NCBI RefSeq assembly: GCF_039555335.1
Contig: NC_092636.1
Span: 55,483,706 to 55,547,705, forward strand
Length of the DNA stretch: 64,000 nt
Direction: 5' to 3'
Source of the DNA: Amphiura filiformis
Taxonomy: Eukaryota; Echinodermata; Ophiuroidea; Amphilepidida; Amphiuridae
The first letter of the stretch is position 1. Each line of letters opens with the position of its first letter. Both the position numbers and the translations under genes were made by a program. Below are positions 48,344 to 60,490 of the stretch, in pieces. Under the pieces are notes generated by a model. The model was not told the origin of the DNA and made no database searches. It worked only from the letters and a program-made list of their open reading frames with translations.

Positions 48344-51300
48344 TCATCTTTTAGTCTTATCATCTTCTGTTGGGGAGCTATCTCCAAATATCCTTTCAAA
48401 TAATGGTCTGGATCTGGGAAAAAATTAAGACAAAGTAATTGAATACTGATGTAAGTGTTTAAAGAGTACAAAAAATTACATAAAATGATCTGGGTGCAAG
48501 TGACACATATAAAGGCTGAAAACAGCTACAAAAAGTTGAAATACACTCTTGCACAGAGGCACGTATGAATATCAAAAAATGGGATTCCCCATAGCATTAA
48601 TATCATAGGGCTTATAATTCACCCTTTTGGATATTATAAGAGCTGACAGGGGAGTGCGTAATCTATAGATTATGCTTTAAAGACGAAATGAAGTGTGACG
48701 TTAATGCAACATCCAAGCGGCACAATTGTAACATTGAAAAGCTTTATCCATGGATTACACATTCTTAATCAGTGGGTGTGGTTTAGCTTGGAAGTGCTAA
48801 ATTTCATTAGTTCCTTGATGTCGTCTATGACAAGGCAAGAGGATAGTATAAGATTACTCAATATGGCGTAATAACAGTGAATGATGGTATTTAAATGTTT
48901 CATGTGCTGTATGGAACATAGCTCTGTCCTTCTAAATGCTTCAAAGCATAAAATTAAAGTGTCAAAGCATTAAAAACATCCTATGAAGATTGCACATCTG
49001 GATAACAAAGATATCTGCATAAAAGAGGTCCTGATAAATGTGCAATGTCAACTTACCTTTTCTTAGCTGCTTCTGTGTCTAGGTCATATTCTGTCTCACC
49101 TAGATTGGCAGCTGTGAGTGAAACAAAACATGTTACTAACATGAACAAATGTTTGGTGAAAAGTGCAAATGATATATAATCCAGTAGATATAATAAATCA
49201 AATATCAAGTATTAAACAAGACTGTTTAATCTGATTTTTTAGAGTAGAGAGATTGTAGTAGTACATCCTCATCAGGAGAAGAAGTTTTAAAACCTACTTT
49301 ACTCTTTCTGAAATTAGTATACAGATTTTTTCCAAGTGAAAAGAATGGAGGATGATGATGATGATAATTATGGTTTACTAGGTATTACAACTTTCTTAGT
49401 CAAAATATGATTTTCTGAGAGTTCTCCCTCCCTATTTTCGCTATAGTTTATATCCAGTAATTTAGCCTGGTATCGTTTGTGTTTGCTCTGTGATTTTCCT
49501 TTCAAGTTTTGGAGGCTGCCACTTCTGCTGTTTTTGTCTTATTTTTATCTGCCAATTGATTTGATGCTGTCTATGCCTGGAACTTCTGATCAATATATAT
49601 GTGACATGAACTTCAGGGCACAGAGTTATTAGGGTTTCTCCAACTTTAAAAACAAAAATATAAGAATGTATGACGACATGTTTTTTATCAATAACTCAAA
49701 ATCCATATTTAGACCGAAATTTTTCAGCATTTTTTGTTGCTCAAATTATGCGTTTTATTGTTATTTTCAGACCAAGTTCAGCTATTTTACCCTAATTTAA
49801 TGCTCTTTTCAGCTTATTTGAGCATTTTCAGCTTTTTAACTACATGTCTTTAGGCTGAATATTAGTGACATTAGACTCATTCCTCTTGATCACGTCACAA
49901 ATCAGTAACATACTTTCTCAACAGAGTGACCTGTGCAAATAAATAAATGTCATAAAAAGGACTAATTTAAGGCACAATAATTTTGCACCTTTTTGTATGG
50001 CCTCTATTATTCCCCTCTCCAGCATCAATTCGCCTCTGTTTGGGCCTCTATATTCCCCTCTCCTCTCCATATCCTATCCAGGAGTTCAATGTGGGACTTT
50101 ACCTCTTAGTTTGTTGACTAATTCCTCTGTGTATACATCTTGTAAAGGTCTAATAGGGTTTAGCACAGCATCAATTCGCTTCTGTTTCTCTATCGCCTCT
50201 GATTTTGTTAGTCCACACCACTCTGCTTCTTGTTCCTGAATATAACAGATTACGGTAAGAACAAAATTAAGATTATCCTGTTTTATGGGTGGACTGACTT
50301 TTGAAGTAGGTTCGGTACGGAGGGATTTTAATTTTTTTTGCTGGAAAGCTAAGATGACCCTAAAATGTCACCAAAAGCTTGAACATATTGAAAAAATCTG
50401 ATCAATTTTTGCAAACATACTTTGAAATATTTTTCAGACAAAATAAATATATTTTGGCCAAAATACTGAAGATATTACATGACTTTACCCAAACAAAACA
50501 AAGAATGTCTCCTGAAATGCAAAATCTGGTTCAGTTGGGCCTGTGAAAAAATTTGTTTGCCTGAGGAAACATCTGAACAAGCACATGTTCAGGTGATTTC
50601 TTCCTGAATTGTGTCTTCAGAAATCAATATTTTCTCCAGAATTCCTTTGTTTTCTACTGAATTTTACCATATATTTACAAAATGGACTGTATCTTATATA
50701 CTGCCCTAGCATCTTTCTGCTCATCTTGTGAAAGCATGTCACATTTAGAAGCCAAAAGTCCAATTTTGTGTTCCTACACACACTGTACTGATACTTACAG
50801 GTACAATAAATTTGCCATATTTTTTCAGAATCTTGGCTTTCTTCTGCTGGTCATCAGGATAAAGAGAGTCCTGCCTTGCTAATGCCAGTAACATGTGTCG
50901 TTTCAGCTTCATACCAAGCAAGGATCTCATTTCATTGGGTGATGTCTGCAGAATAAAACAATATTAAACAAAAGAAATAAAACATTATGACCTGGTTTAT
51001 AGTATTTATATATTAGCCTGACACCTCTTGCATATTGAGAGGTATGATGTATTTGTGATCAGATGGGGACAAGGATCCTCTCAGCAATAAGTGCTATCCC
51101 TGCATGCATTGCAGTGGATCTGAAGAGTAAACATACAAAACTGAAAATAACTAAGGCCACTCAGATATTAGGGCATGTGGATAGCTTCTGAAAACTTAAT
51201 TAAAGCATTGAGCTTCTTTTTTAAACAAAGCAAGTACTTTAATTAAACTTTGAACGTGAAGTATTTTGTATGTATTTACTGCGGAACAAGCAAATTTTTT

Positions 51301-54051
51301 TTACGACAAGGAATGTTGGGATATATCCCATAGCTGTTATCATTTATGACACAACAGTATGAATCATGTGAATGGGTATGAATTGGTTTTATATGGTTAA
51401 CAGGGCTTGAAAGAAGTTGGTCATGTGGATTAACATACTTAAAAGTTTGTTAAATTATGATGCTCTACGCTTTATATAATGTTCTTATATAGGATATTCA
51501 ATGTAAAACAATGACTTGGTGGTTACCTTTAAAATATAGAAGTCAAAACCATAGGCTTCATCAATCAAATCCAGTGTCTTAGGTGTGACAGTGACAGCCT
51601 TAAATTCTCTGCCTAAAATTTCACTGTACAGAGTATACTTTAACAGGTAAGGCTTCCAGAACTTCTTGAACCTGAAACAAGGAAATAACAATACAATACG
51701 GTGATTTATTTTCTGTGACCTATTCACACAAATGAATGCTCTTTGTGCTTTATAAAACTTTACAAAAACACAATACGCAATGGCACCAAGCTGAAATGCA
51801 CACCTTGTTACATAAAATGTGGGAATGTGGGATTTCCCTTAGGCCTAAACAATGTTGTTTGCTCCTATCAGAAAAAAAACATGCGTGTTGGTGCTTAAAA
51901 AAAATGTTACTGGCGTAAATAAGTTAGAAACACAAAGGATGAATATCATTCTTGAATTCATTTTCCAGACATACAAAAAAACAAAAACAAAAACAAATAT
52001 CACATTCTTTTCCTTTTTGCTTGAAAGTTACAGTTAGCTGAAAGAAACATATAGTTTTCCCCTTGGAACTGAAATAAAATGGGTAGGGAAGTTATATGCC
52101 TTACCTGACATTTCTTCTTCTGTTTGATTTCTTCTAGCCTCTTATGATTCCTTCCCCACCCCACAGACCCATCTGACTCTCTGGGGGATAATGCACTGGT
52201 ATGGGTAAGGTATCAGTGCGTACCCGCGCTCCTTACCTGACATTTCTTCCTCTGTTTGATTTCTTGTAGCCTCTTATGATTCCTTCCCCACCCCACAGAC
52301 CCATTTGACTCTCTGGGGAATAATGCACTGGTATGGGTAAGGTATCAGTGCGTACCCGCGCTCCTTACCTGACATTTCTTCCTCTGTTTGATTTCTTGTA
52401 GCCTCTTATGATTCCTTCCCCACCCCACAGACCCATTTGACTCTCTGGGGGATAATGCACTGGTATCAGTGCGCACTGCCAGCTCCTTACCTGACATTTC
52501 TTCCTCTGTTTGATTTCTTGTAGCCTCTTATGATTCCTTCCCCACCCCACAGACCCATTTGACTCTCTGGGGGATAATGCACTGGTATAGGTAAGGTATC
52601 AGTGCGCACTTGCTCTCCTCACCTGACATTTCTTCCTCTGTTTGATTTCTTGTAGCCTCTTATGATTCCTTCCCCACCCCACAGACCCATCTGACTCTCT
52701 GGGGGATAATGCACTGGTATAGGTAAGGTATCAGTGCGCACCCGCTCTCCTCACCTGACATTTCTTCCTCTGTTTGATTTCTTGTAGCCTCTTATGATTC
52801 CTTCCCCACCCCACAGACCCATCTGACTCTCTGGGGGATAATGCACTGGTATGGGTAAGGTATCAGTGCGTACCCGCTCTCCTTACCTGACATTTCTTCC
52901 TTTGTTTGATTTCTTGTAGCCTCTTATGATTCCTTCCCCACCCCACAGACCCATTTGACTCTCTGGGGGATAATGCACTGGTATGGGTAAGGTATCAGTG
53001 CGTACCCGCTCTCCTTACCTGACATTTCTTCCTCTGTTTGATTTCTTGTAGCCTCTTATGATTCCTTCCCCACCCCACAGACCCATCTGACTCTCTGTGG
53101 GATAATGCACCGGTATAGGTAAGGTATCTGTGCGCACCCGCTCTCCTTACCTGACATTTCTTCCTCTGTTTGATTTCTTGTAGCCTCTTATGATTCCTTC
53201 CCCACCCCACAGACCCATCTGACTCTCTGGGGGATAATGCACTGGTATGGGTAATGTATCAGCGCGTACCCGCTCTCCTGTATGTTCACGCAGTGTCCAT
53301 TCTCCTAATAACAGAATAAGAAAAGAGAAAACAAATTGGATCAACGACTAAAACACGCTAGCTCAAACAAACTACCCTACTAAGTTTTCCTATTCATAAT
53401 GCTAATCAACATTTTTAAATTGTTCAATTCACCATAGCAGGTAGAGGACCTATCATGGTAGATGCTACTCTTTATTCATTAAAAAAAAGAACAATATTTT
53501 GTGGATTTTTGGCCTGTTTTTTGGTAGGCAAATCCAAATATTTCACTCACTTTTCTGAGCTCTTAAATTTCACAAGTGCTCTCGACACAGGTAGTGATGA
53601 CAAACAACAATACAGGACAAGCTTGATGTCAAACAAACACCACCTGTTCACTGCTTAAACAGGAAACCCCGCTTGGCCAGTTCTCCACAGAAGAACTGAC
53701 ATACACCTGCTACTTTGATGACAGACAGAACAGAATTTACATGGATACATTTTAACCTTGACAATGTTGAAGCGTGGGGCTTCATCTTTAAGTAAATTTT
53801 GGGAACAAGACTATCAAGCCCTGTGGAATGTGCAATAAACCTGAACATCTGTAATCAAGTTGACATAACCTGTCATTTCAAGCTCAGAAAAGAAAATATT
53901 GGATTTTCCTATCAATTATCTGAAATAATCCAACAATATACTTACCAGCTGGTTTTAGCCAATGATAATTAGGAGGCAATTCACCCGGTTTAATTTGGTA
54001 TTTGAAGAAAGCTGCAGGAAGACGAGATGCTACACCAGTCTTGTAAAATCC
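48344..54051 (-). CDS. MRPL28: Mitochondrial ribosomal protein L28 (bL28m), first exon not found
   Basis: Exons in transcript order: 53946-54051, 53151-53304, 51527-51671, 50799-50945, 50103-50235, 49057-49111, 48344-48413. They total 810 nt, 269 aa plus stop; all are GT-AG with agreeing phases. Conserved pieces: GVASRLP (exon 53946), [17 protein letters not shown] (exon 53151, the most conserved), [10 protein letters not shown] and [16 protein letters not shown] (exon 51527), [19 protein letters not shown] (exon 50799), [20 protein letters not shown] (exon 50103). Human MRPL28 is 256 aa, so only about 15-20 N-terminal residues are missing; they must come from an exon above 54051. The last two small exons add an acidic C-terminus ending DDKTKR. 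The protein is part of the large subunit of the mitochondrial ribosome. It is convergent with NUP54. Reading on past the 50103 donor gives a stop at 50086-50088, a possible alternative end. Confidence 0.94.
52107..53282 (-). repeat. Nine tandem copies of the MRPL28 signature exon (eight intronic)
   Basis: GCCTCTTATGATTCC recurs at 52137, 52269, 52401, 52523, 52655, 52787, 52919, 53051 and 53183: spacing 132 bp, once 122 bp. The copy at 53183 is the 3' part of the real exon. The other eight fill most of the following intron. The unit runs from GGAGAGCGGG inside the exon through the exon end and its donor GTAAGG, so the repeat was born by joining exon interior to donor. Each copy still spells the [12 protein letters not shown] region; the most 3' copy (52137) has TAG in place of the Tyr codon. 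Variants include PTES for PPES (copy at 53051). Read-through from copy to copy hits TAA at each donor. Confidence 0.92.
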
Positions 54052-54409
54052 CTAGTGAAATTGACAAAATGAAAAAAAATCTAGACTTTGAATTTTGCCA
54101 TAAATTTACACTCATACATGTACTAGATTGCCCCAAACTGTGAGAACATTTCAATGTTCCTAAACAAGCTCCACCTCAACTAGGCTCCATTTATTAACAC
54201 TAGGGGGTATTTTAGAAACACAAACAAGGCGGTTCTCGAACCACGAGTCTCGCCTGCTTTCGCGATCGCCTGCTTTTACGATTACTTTTGGTAGAAGTAA
54301 ATGAACCTGCAACAACCCATGGCGATTTGCCTGTTCAATTTGAGCTTGCTTGGACCAATATTGGAATTTGACCTTTGATCCCTAAATTTTGGTGGGTCTT
54401 GGCTGGCCA

Positions 54410-54850
54410 CACGACAGTTTTTAGTAATTTGACCTCAGATGACCCATGGGTGACCTTGGATGACCCCTAAATTACCTTCCGAAACTTTGACTCTAAATGT
54501 TGACTGTACCCACCAAGTTTCATGCCCATATGACAGTTTTAGTAATTTGACCTCAGATGACCCTTGGGTGACCTTGGATGAACCCGAAATAACCTTCCGA
54601 ATATTGTACTCGAAATGTTGACTGTACCCACCAAGTTTCATGCCCATACGACAGTTTTTAGTAATTTGACCTCAGATGACCCCTGGTGACCTCAGATGAC
54701 CCCGAAATAATCTTCCGAACATTTGACTCTAAATGTTGATTGTACCCACCCAGTTTCATGCCCATACGACAGTTTTTAGTAATTTGACCTTAGATGAACC
54801 CTGGGTGACCTCGGATGACCCCGAAATAATCTTGTGAACATTTGACTCGA
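54410..54850. repeat. Tandem repeat of about 118 bp, four units
   Basis: CGACAGTTTTTAGTAATTTG followed by ACCTCAGATGACCC recurs at about 54412, 54530, 54650 and 54767. The unit also contains TTGACTCTAAATGTTGA and CACCAAGTTTCATGCCCATA. TGACCT and TGACCCC half-sites recur within each unit. Copies differ by a few substitutions. Confidence 0.85.
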
Positions 54851-55033
54851 TGTAGCACCCCAAAAGAGACCATTTTTGACATAAAACCTGTTTTAGACAT
54901 TTTTTTTGAAAATGCTTCCTTCACCCTAAAAAGGTGGTTTTAATTATTCAGTTTCCTATAATTTTGTACATGAGAGACATTCTTCAAAGTCTTTTTTTGG
55001 CGTAATACCTTGGCCTACACGACCGAAATTGAT

Positions 55034-55461
55034 ATATGTGACGTGTCATGTCAAAAGGAGACACTTTTGGGCAGGATCGTAAATGGAGAAATAGCCAAAA
55101 ATCTGCCTGGGGTGATTTTTTCACAATTTGGGGTTGTTGCGAATTTGTGATGTTAATAATGTTTAAATTATTGTCTGATAGTTTCAGACCGGAATATAAC
55201 TGGCATCTTCTATTTTTGAGACATTTTTCAAGGTAATTCCTACTCTCAACACTGTCAATAATATTTTTAAAGGCCGATATCTCAATTTCCCATTTTATAA
55301 TACCATAACTTACGAACTCAATATCTTCGCTTAGGAATGTCTGATTTCATTGGGGAAAACGGCATTATGGAGCAAAATATCTCTATATCTAAGATATGTA
55401 AAAACCTCAAAATTGATAACATGCCCAAAAGTGTCTCCTTTTGACATGACACGTCACATAT
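55034..55461. mobile_element. 420-bp MITE nested in the first 600-bp unit
   Basis: GTGACGTGTCATGTCAAAAG at 55038 continues through GAGACACTTTTGGGCA and is mirrored exactly at the right end (55457), giving about 36 bp of perfect terminal repeat. ATAT flanks both sides (55034-55037 and 55458-55461). The sister unit near 56050 reads GATATATGTAATG without interruption, so it preserves the empty site. Confidence 0.9.
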
Positions 55462-56577
55462 GTAATGTGCAATATAAAAACAATATTTCATTAAATTTTT
55501 GACCCCCCTCTCAACTTTGAGTGTGTGGGAGGGGCCACATGGGGGGGGGGGTACTAGTGTGCATCCTCTGGTCATACTACCCCCTACCACATTATGTTGA
55601 CCGTACCCACCAAGTTTCGTGCCCATCGACAGTTTTAGTCATTTGACCTCAGATGACCCCTGGATGACCTTGGGTGACCTTGACACACTAACCAATACAA
55701 ACTTGTTCTGTCTGGGTTGAAGATGCACCCACCCACCAAGTTTGAAGAACGTGCGACCCCTAGTCTCCGAGAAAATAGGTTTTTGCATTTTATGCATAAA
55801 TTATGCAAATTAGGTACTTAATTACCATATTTTGCGCTGAAAATCGAATCGGGTTGAGATCCTCTGGTCATACTACCCCCTACCACGTTTCATCATCATA
55901 GGGCTTAGGGAACCTGTTTCAGACAAATTTTTTTGAAAAAATGCTTCCTTCACCCTAAAAAGGTGGTTTTAATTATTCAGTTTCCTATACTTTTGTACAT
56001 GAGAGACATTTTCAAAGTCTTTTTGGCCTAATAACTTGGCCTACACGACCGAAATTGATATATGTAATGCATAATATAAAAACAATATTTCATTAAATTT
56101 TTGACCCCCCTCAACTTTGGGTGTGTGGGAGGGGCCACATGGGGGGGGGGGGGTACTAGTGTGCATCCTCTGGTCATACTACCCCCTACCACATTATGTT
56201 GACCGTACCCACCAAGTTTTCGTGCCCATACGACAGTTTTAGTCATTTGACCTCAGATGACCCCTGGGTGACCTTGGACTTTTAACCAATACAAACTTGT
56301 TCTGTCTGGGGTGAAGATGCACCCACCCACCAAGTTTGAAGAACGCGCGACCCCTAGTCTCCGAGAAAATAGGTTTTTGCATTTTATGCATAAATTATGC
56401 AAATTAGGTACTTAATTACCATATTTTGCGCTGAAAATCGAATCGGGTTGAGATCCTCTGGTCATACTACCCCTACCACGTTTCATCATCATAGGGCTTA
56501 GGGAACCTGTTTTAGACATTTTTTTTGAAAAAATTCTTCCTTCACCCTAAAAAGGTGGTTTTAATTATTCAGTTTCC

Positions 56578-56832
56578 TATACACCAATCCGACTTCGCCA
56601 TTACTGCGGTGTCCCCGATGCAAAACTGCGGTGTCCCGAGGTCGGGGGTTCCACCTTCCATCCATTATTTATTGCGTGCTACACAGAATTGTATCCGGGA
56701 ATTGTACACAACAGTGATATTCAATACACCATCATAAGTATTGAATTACGAATTAAATCTCCCGCTCTGGTACATCTGTGTTACCGACAATAGAGGGCCA
56801 AATACAGTAAACGCTTCTCGGATTGGTGTATA
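56578..56832. mobile_element. 247-bp MITE nested in the third 600-bp unit
   Basis: The element (56582-56828) has 11-bp ends CACCAATCCGA and TCGGATTGGTG, flanked by TATA on both sides. The sister unit near 55981 reads CCTATACTTTTG intact. The interior is CpG-richer (GCGGTGTCCCCGATGC) and has a repeated GCGGTGTCCC. TSD could also be read as TA with TIRs beginning TACACC. Confidence 0.88.
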
Positions 56833-58228
56833 CTTTTGTACATGAGAGACATTCTTCAAAGTCTTTTTTTGGCCTAATAACTTGGCCTACACGACCGAAA
56901 TTGATATTGTATCATGCGCAAAATAAAAACAATATTTCATTAAATTTTTGCCCCCCCCCCCTCAACTTTGAGTGTGTGGGAGGGGCCACATGGGGGGGGG
57001 GGGTACTAGTGTGCATCCTCTGGTCATACTACCCCCTACCACATTATGTTGACCGTACCCACCAAGTTTCGTGCCCATACGACAGTTTTTAGTCATTTGA
57101 CCTCAGATGACCCCTGGATGACCTTGGGTGACCTTGACGCATTAACCAACACAAACTTGTTCTGTCTGGGGTGAAGATGCACCCACCCACCAAGTTTGAA
57201 GAACGTGCGACCCCTAGTCTCTGAGAAAATAGGTTTTTGCATTTTATGCATAAATTATGCAAATTAGGTACTTAATTACCATATTTTGCGCTGAAAATCG
57301 AATCGGGTTGAGATCCTCTGGTCATACTACCCCTACCACGCTTCATCATCATAGGGCTTAGGGTTCTTACGAATCCCCAGATACAGCTCCACAAGGCAGA
57401 TTTCTTCAGATTTCCAACCATATTTGTAGAATCGTTGCGCATAAATTATGCAAATTAACAACTAAATGCGCATACTTTTCGCCGAAAAACTAATCAGGTG
57501 ATCAGCAGATGTGTATCACAGCTGCCACCAGGTTTCGTTACCATGCGCCAGACGGATCTTGAGATAGTCTGTCCACAAACTCCGCTATCAATTTGTGCTG
57601 ATTTTTGCATAAATTATGCAAATTAGCTATGTTAATTTGCATATTTTTCTCTGTAAACATACGGTTACGGAGCAAACTTGGATACCCTTCCTCCCACCAA
57701 GTAGCGTCGCCGTAGGTCTTACGGTTCCCCAGATACAGCTCCGGACGGACACACATACATACATACATCCACACATCCACACACACGCCCCCACACACGG
57801 ACAGACAGAAATAGTGATTACTAAGTCCCATCCTGAACAAAGTTCAGGCGAGACAAAAAGGGGTCATCTCATTTTTCATACCACTTGTTTACAAAGTTGA
57901 AAAAAGGCCAAAAGGGTGAGCATTTCATAATTTACGAATCAAATAAATCATTTATTCTTCATTTACGAATCCATGTAAAAATCATATCTCATTATTTTGT
58001 TTCAAAGGTAGATTTAGGAGGAGGCACCCCCAAGGTCTTATTAGCCAGTCATGCGTCCACCCGTCTCTAAGACAGGCTAATCTAATTTTAGACGGGTGGA
58101 TTTAATGGATTTTACAGATGTGATAGCTCTAAACCAGATGATTTTAAGGTTATATGAACTTCAGACTACTTCAGAGTGACATGTAAAGGCCAAATCAGGA
58201 CATATTTGACTCCAGTGACTCTTCCATG

Positions 58229-58936
58229 GGTATAGATAGGCACCGGAGTTTCGCGCGATTTAAACGGCAAAATGCGCGGCCGTTTTTTATAAAGTGCGAA
58301 AATGCGCGAAAATTCAAGTCAAAAAGCGCGAAAATGCGTTTTCCACCACTTTTTGTATCCATTGATGAAGTCACACGCAATTCGAAGTAAATCAAGTATG
58401 CCGAATTCTGCACCTATTTCACACGTGCTACTCCGATGTTTTTCTCTCCATGAAGTTGATACATGATGTGAACAATGCAAATTTTATGTGAAAAGCTACT
58501 GCTGTACTGTACAATAAACATTTTAATGCATAACTGTACTTTTTTGGCGTCCAAATGTTCTTTTTGTCACGAACTGATTCGTAACTCGCGTGCGTTCTGT
58601 GACTTATATCCTACCCTTCTTCGTTCAATCAATTATGCATATGATTAATGACGTCACTCATACGTACGATTGATGTAAAGAATGAACTACCACACATGGT
58701 AACACGTCATGGAAAAAATCGGACATTTGCATATCACGGAAAGGCTTCCGGGGAGGATATTGTGCTGGTCTGGACTCACGTAAACAGTAAATATTGGTGA
58801 ATTTACATTGAAAAGTAGTGTGTTTGGCAAAATTCTCAAAATTCATGATGGACCACCAAAATCGCGATAGACCCCCAAAATCGTGATTTTTTGCGCTTTT
58901 TGCGCGATCGCACGAAACTCCGGTGCCTAGGTATAG
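58229..58936. mobile_element. 694-bp MITE with 7-bp target duplication
   Basis: GGTATAG at 58229-58235 and 58930-58936 flanks an element with ends ATAGGCACCGGAGTTTCG and CGAAACTCCGGTGCCTA. Next to both termini are TTTCGCGCGA/GCGCGATCGC words. No transposase frame. The duplication is 7 bp clean, 8 with one mismatch, so hAT-like is possible. Confidence 0.8.
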
Positions 58937-59780
58937 GAAAGTTGTTTTATATTTGAGGGTCAAATTTTGGTATCTGCTTGGATTTATGATTTCTGGCTAA
59001 GAATCTGGGCAGCCCCGGCGCGAGCCCCCCTAATTTTTGCAGAGCAGCACCTGACTTTGTGTGGGTGGACTGGGCGCCAAGGCTTAGGTTTAGGCATATC
59101 AGTCCATGCCAAAATTAAAGCCATAATGTGTGATTTGCTTCACAGCGACACCTTCAATTTTACTTGGATTTCTACTCTTTGCATAATTATAATGCCCAGT
59201 GGTGTACGGTACTAAAATACCACGTAAAAACCTGAACTGCTTTAATAACAATAAAATTTAGTTGTGGATTGAACCCTGATTCCATAACGGTCTAATTTCA
59301 ATCAATTTGAAATACAGTACATATAATACATGTATAAAATGATGCACAGTAATTGGCAAATTTGAATTCACCTTTCATACCTACTATAGGCCGGGACGGA
59401 GCTACGTCATGCCGGTGAAAACAACCAAGTGCCGGTGAAAACAACTTGTGCAGATCAATCAAATTAGGCACTGTACCATGCGCCCACTGTGCACCACCAC
59501 AAGCGTTACACTTTGCGCTGAGTGTGTGCTCGGAATGTTTTGTTTTTGAGCTGCAAGTCAGGGAAATTTGCTAAAAATAACCCAAGTCCACTCTCTCCAG
59601 ACACAAGCATATCCAGTCAAAAAGTGGGTTTTCTTATTTCTAAAGATTGGTTGCACATTCATGAGATGCTATTAATTTCTATTGTGTTAATTTCTGTTGT
59701 GATGATCATGCATCTATTCAATTCTCTCTCACTTCAATGGACATGGTGAATAAAAATGATAGGCATCGAGGTTGCGTCCC

Positions 59781-60121
59781 TTAAAAGGGCATTTCGTGAT
59801 CCACAGCATCATTGCCATCATCCCCCCACTTTTCTCAAAAAAAGTTGAGATTTTTAAATCTCTGGATACATAATGTTTATGTACAAAAAATTTCTTGCAG
59901 ATTATTTCGTTTAGCAAAGATATCGTGAAATTTGAATTTCATTCTGATTATACCAGAACGAAATTATAACACATTGTCTATGGAGCAGTGTAATACACAT
60001 GTAATCATGCATAACTCGCAAAATTGGAATCAACTGAAATTTTGGGAATAAGCTTTTTTCGTGGATATCTGCTGGAAAATGTCATAAAACGAGGATGCTA
60101 GGATCACAAAATACTCCTTAA
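59781..60121 (-). mobile_element. piggyBac-like MITE, copy B (complete, 341 bp)
   Basis: TTAA at 59781-59784 and 60118-60121; inner ends AAGGGCATTTCGTGATCC and GGATCACAAAATACTCC. The interior is the reverse complement of copy C at 62762, including TTGCAGATTATTTCGTTTAGC and TTTCGTGGATATCTGCTG. TTAA targets are the hallmark of piggyBac elements. No coding. Confidence 0.75.
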
Positions 60122-60183
60122 AGTCATGAAAAGATTACATGTTTGTATTGTTCTCAGAAAAAAGCCAGGTTTTCTACCAATGG

Positions 60184-60490
60184 CGCTCGAGCTGATATAC
60201 AGCAAGATAATGTAAGAGAGTAAAATGTAATGTATTTTAGCTAGAGTATTTTGTGCTAGCTCTCACACTATATATTCGCCGTCCACTCTTGACATGCCGC
60301 GCTGAATATGCAAGTTGTATGCTGGAGCGCTGGTCACCACTAGCAAACAAGTATCAAACCAGCATAAAGCCTGTCCTTGGTAAATACTAGCTCGAGATAC
60401 TCTAGCTATTAATACAGGTTTGAGGTTTACATTTACTATCTTACATTATCTTGCTGTATTTCAGCTAGAGCGGAGAACAATACTGTTATG
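60184..60490. repeat. Inverted repeat, about 300 bp
   Basis: CGCTCGAGCTGATATACAGC and AAGATAATGTAAGAGAGTAA (60187 onward) are mirrored by TTACTATCTTACATTATC and TTGCTGTATTTCAGCTAGAG (to about 60476). A second, inner complementary pair is TTAGCTAGAGTAT and ATACTCTAGCTA. Flanking TATTGTTCTC/GAGAACAATA near 60158 and 60475 extends the symmetry. Confidence 0.75.

Larger units (their letters stand above)
54886..57362. repeat. Three tandem units of about 600 bp, two interrupted by MITEs
   Basis: Units start with AACCTGTTTTAGACATTTTT at about 54886, 55911 (AACCTGTTTCAGACAAATTT) and 56504, and end with CATCATCATAGGGCTTAG. After removing the two insertions (55038-55457 and 56582-56828) each is about 600 bp. 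All share CACCCACCCACCAAGTTTGA, CCTCTGGTCATACTACCCC and a poly-G run of variable length. Confidence 0.85.
54231..57856. repeat. Composite interspersed repeat block
   Basis: Begins near TCTCGAACCACGAGTCTCGCCTG and ends near GTTCAGGCGAGACAAAAAG; the TCTCGCCTG/CAGGCGAGA words are inverted at the two ends. Inside are four 118-bp units, three 600-bp units, and a tail with TATGCATAAATTATGCAAAT and ACATACATACATCC. The open frames here (for example 54435-54647 and 56028-56246) are repeat read-through, not genes. It lies upstream of the first MRPL28 exon I can place, so is probably in intron 1 of that gene. Confidence 0.75.

Noticed and set aside
52995..53210. Frame starting [11 protein letters not shown] through the MRPL28 exon copies
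   Set aside because: It is out of frame with the conserved bL28 sequence and open only because 132 is a multiple of 3.
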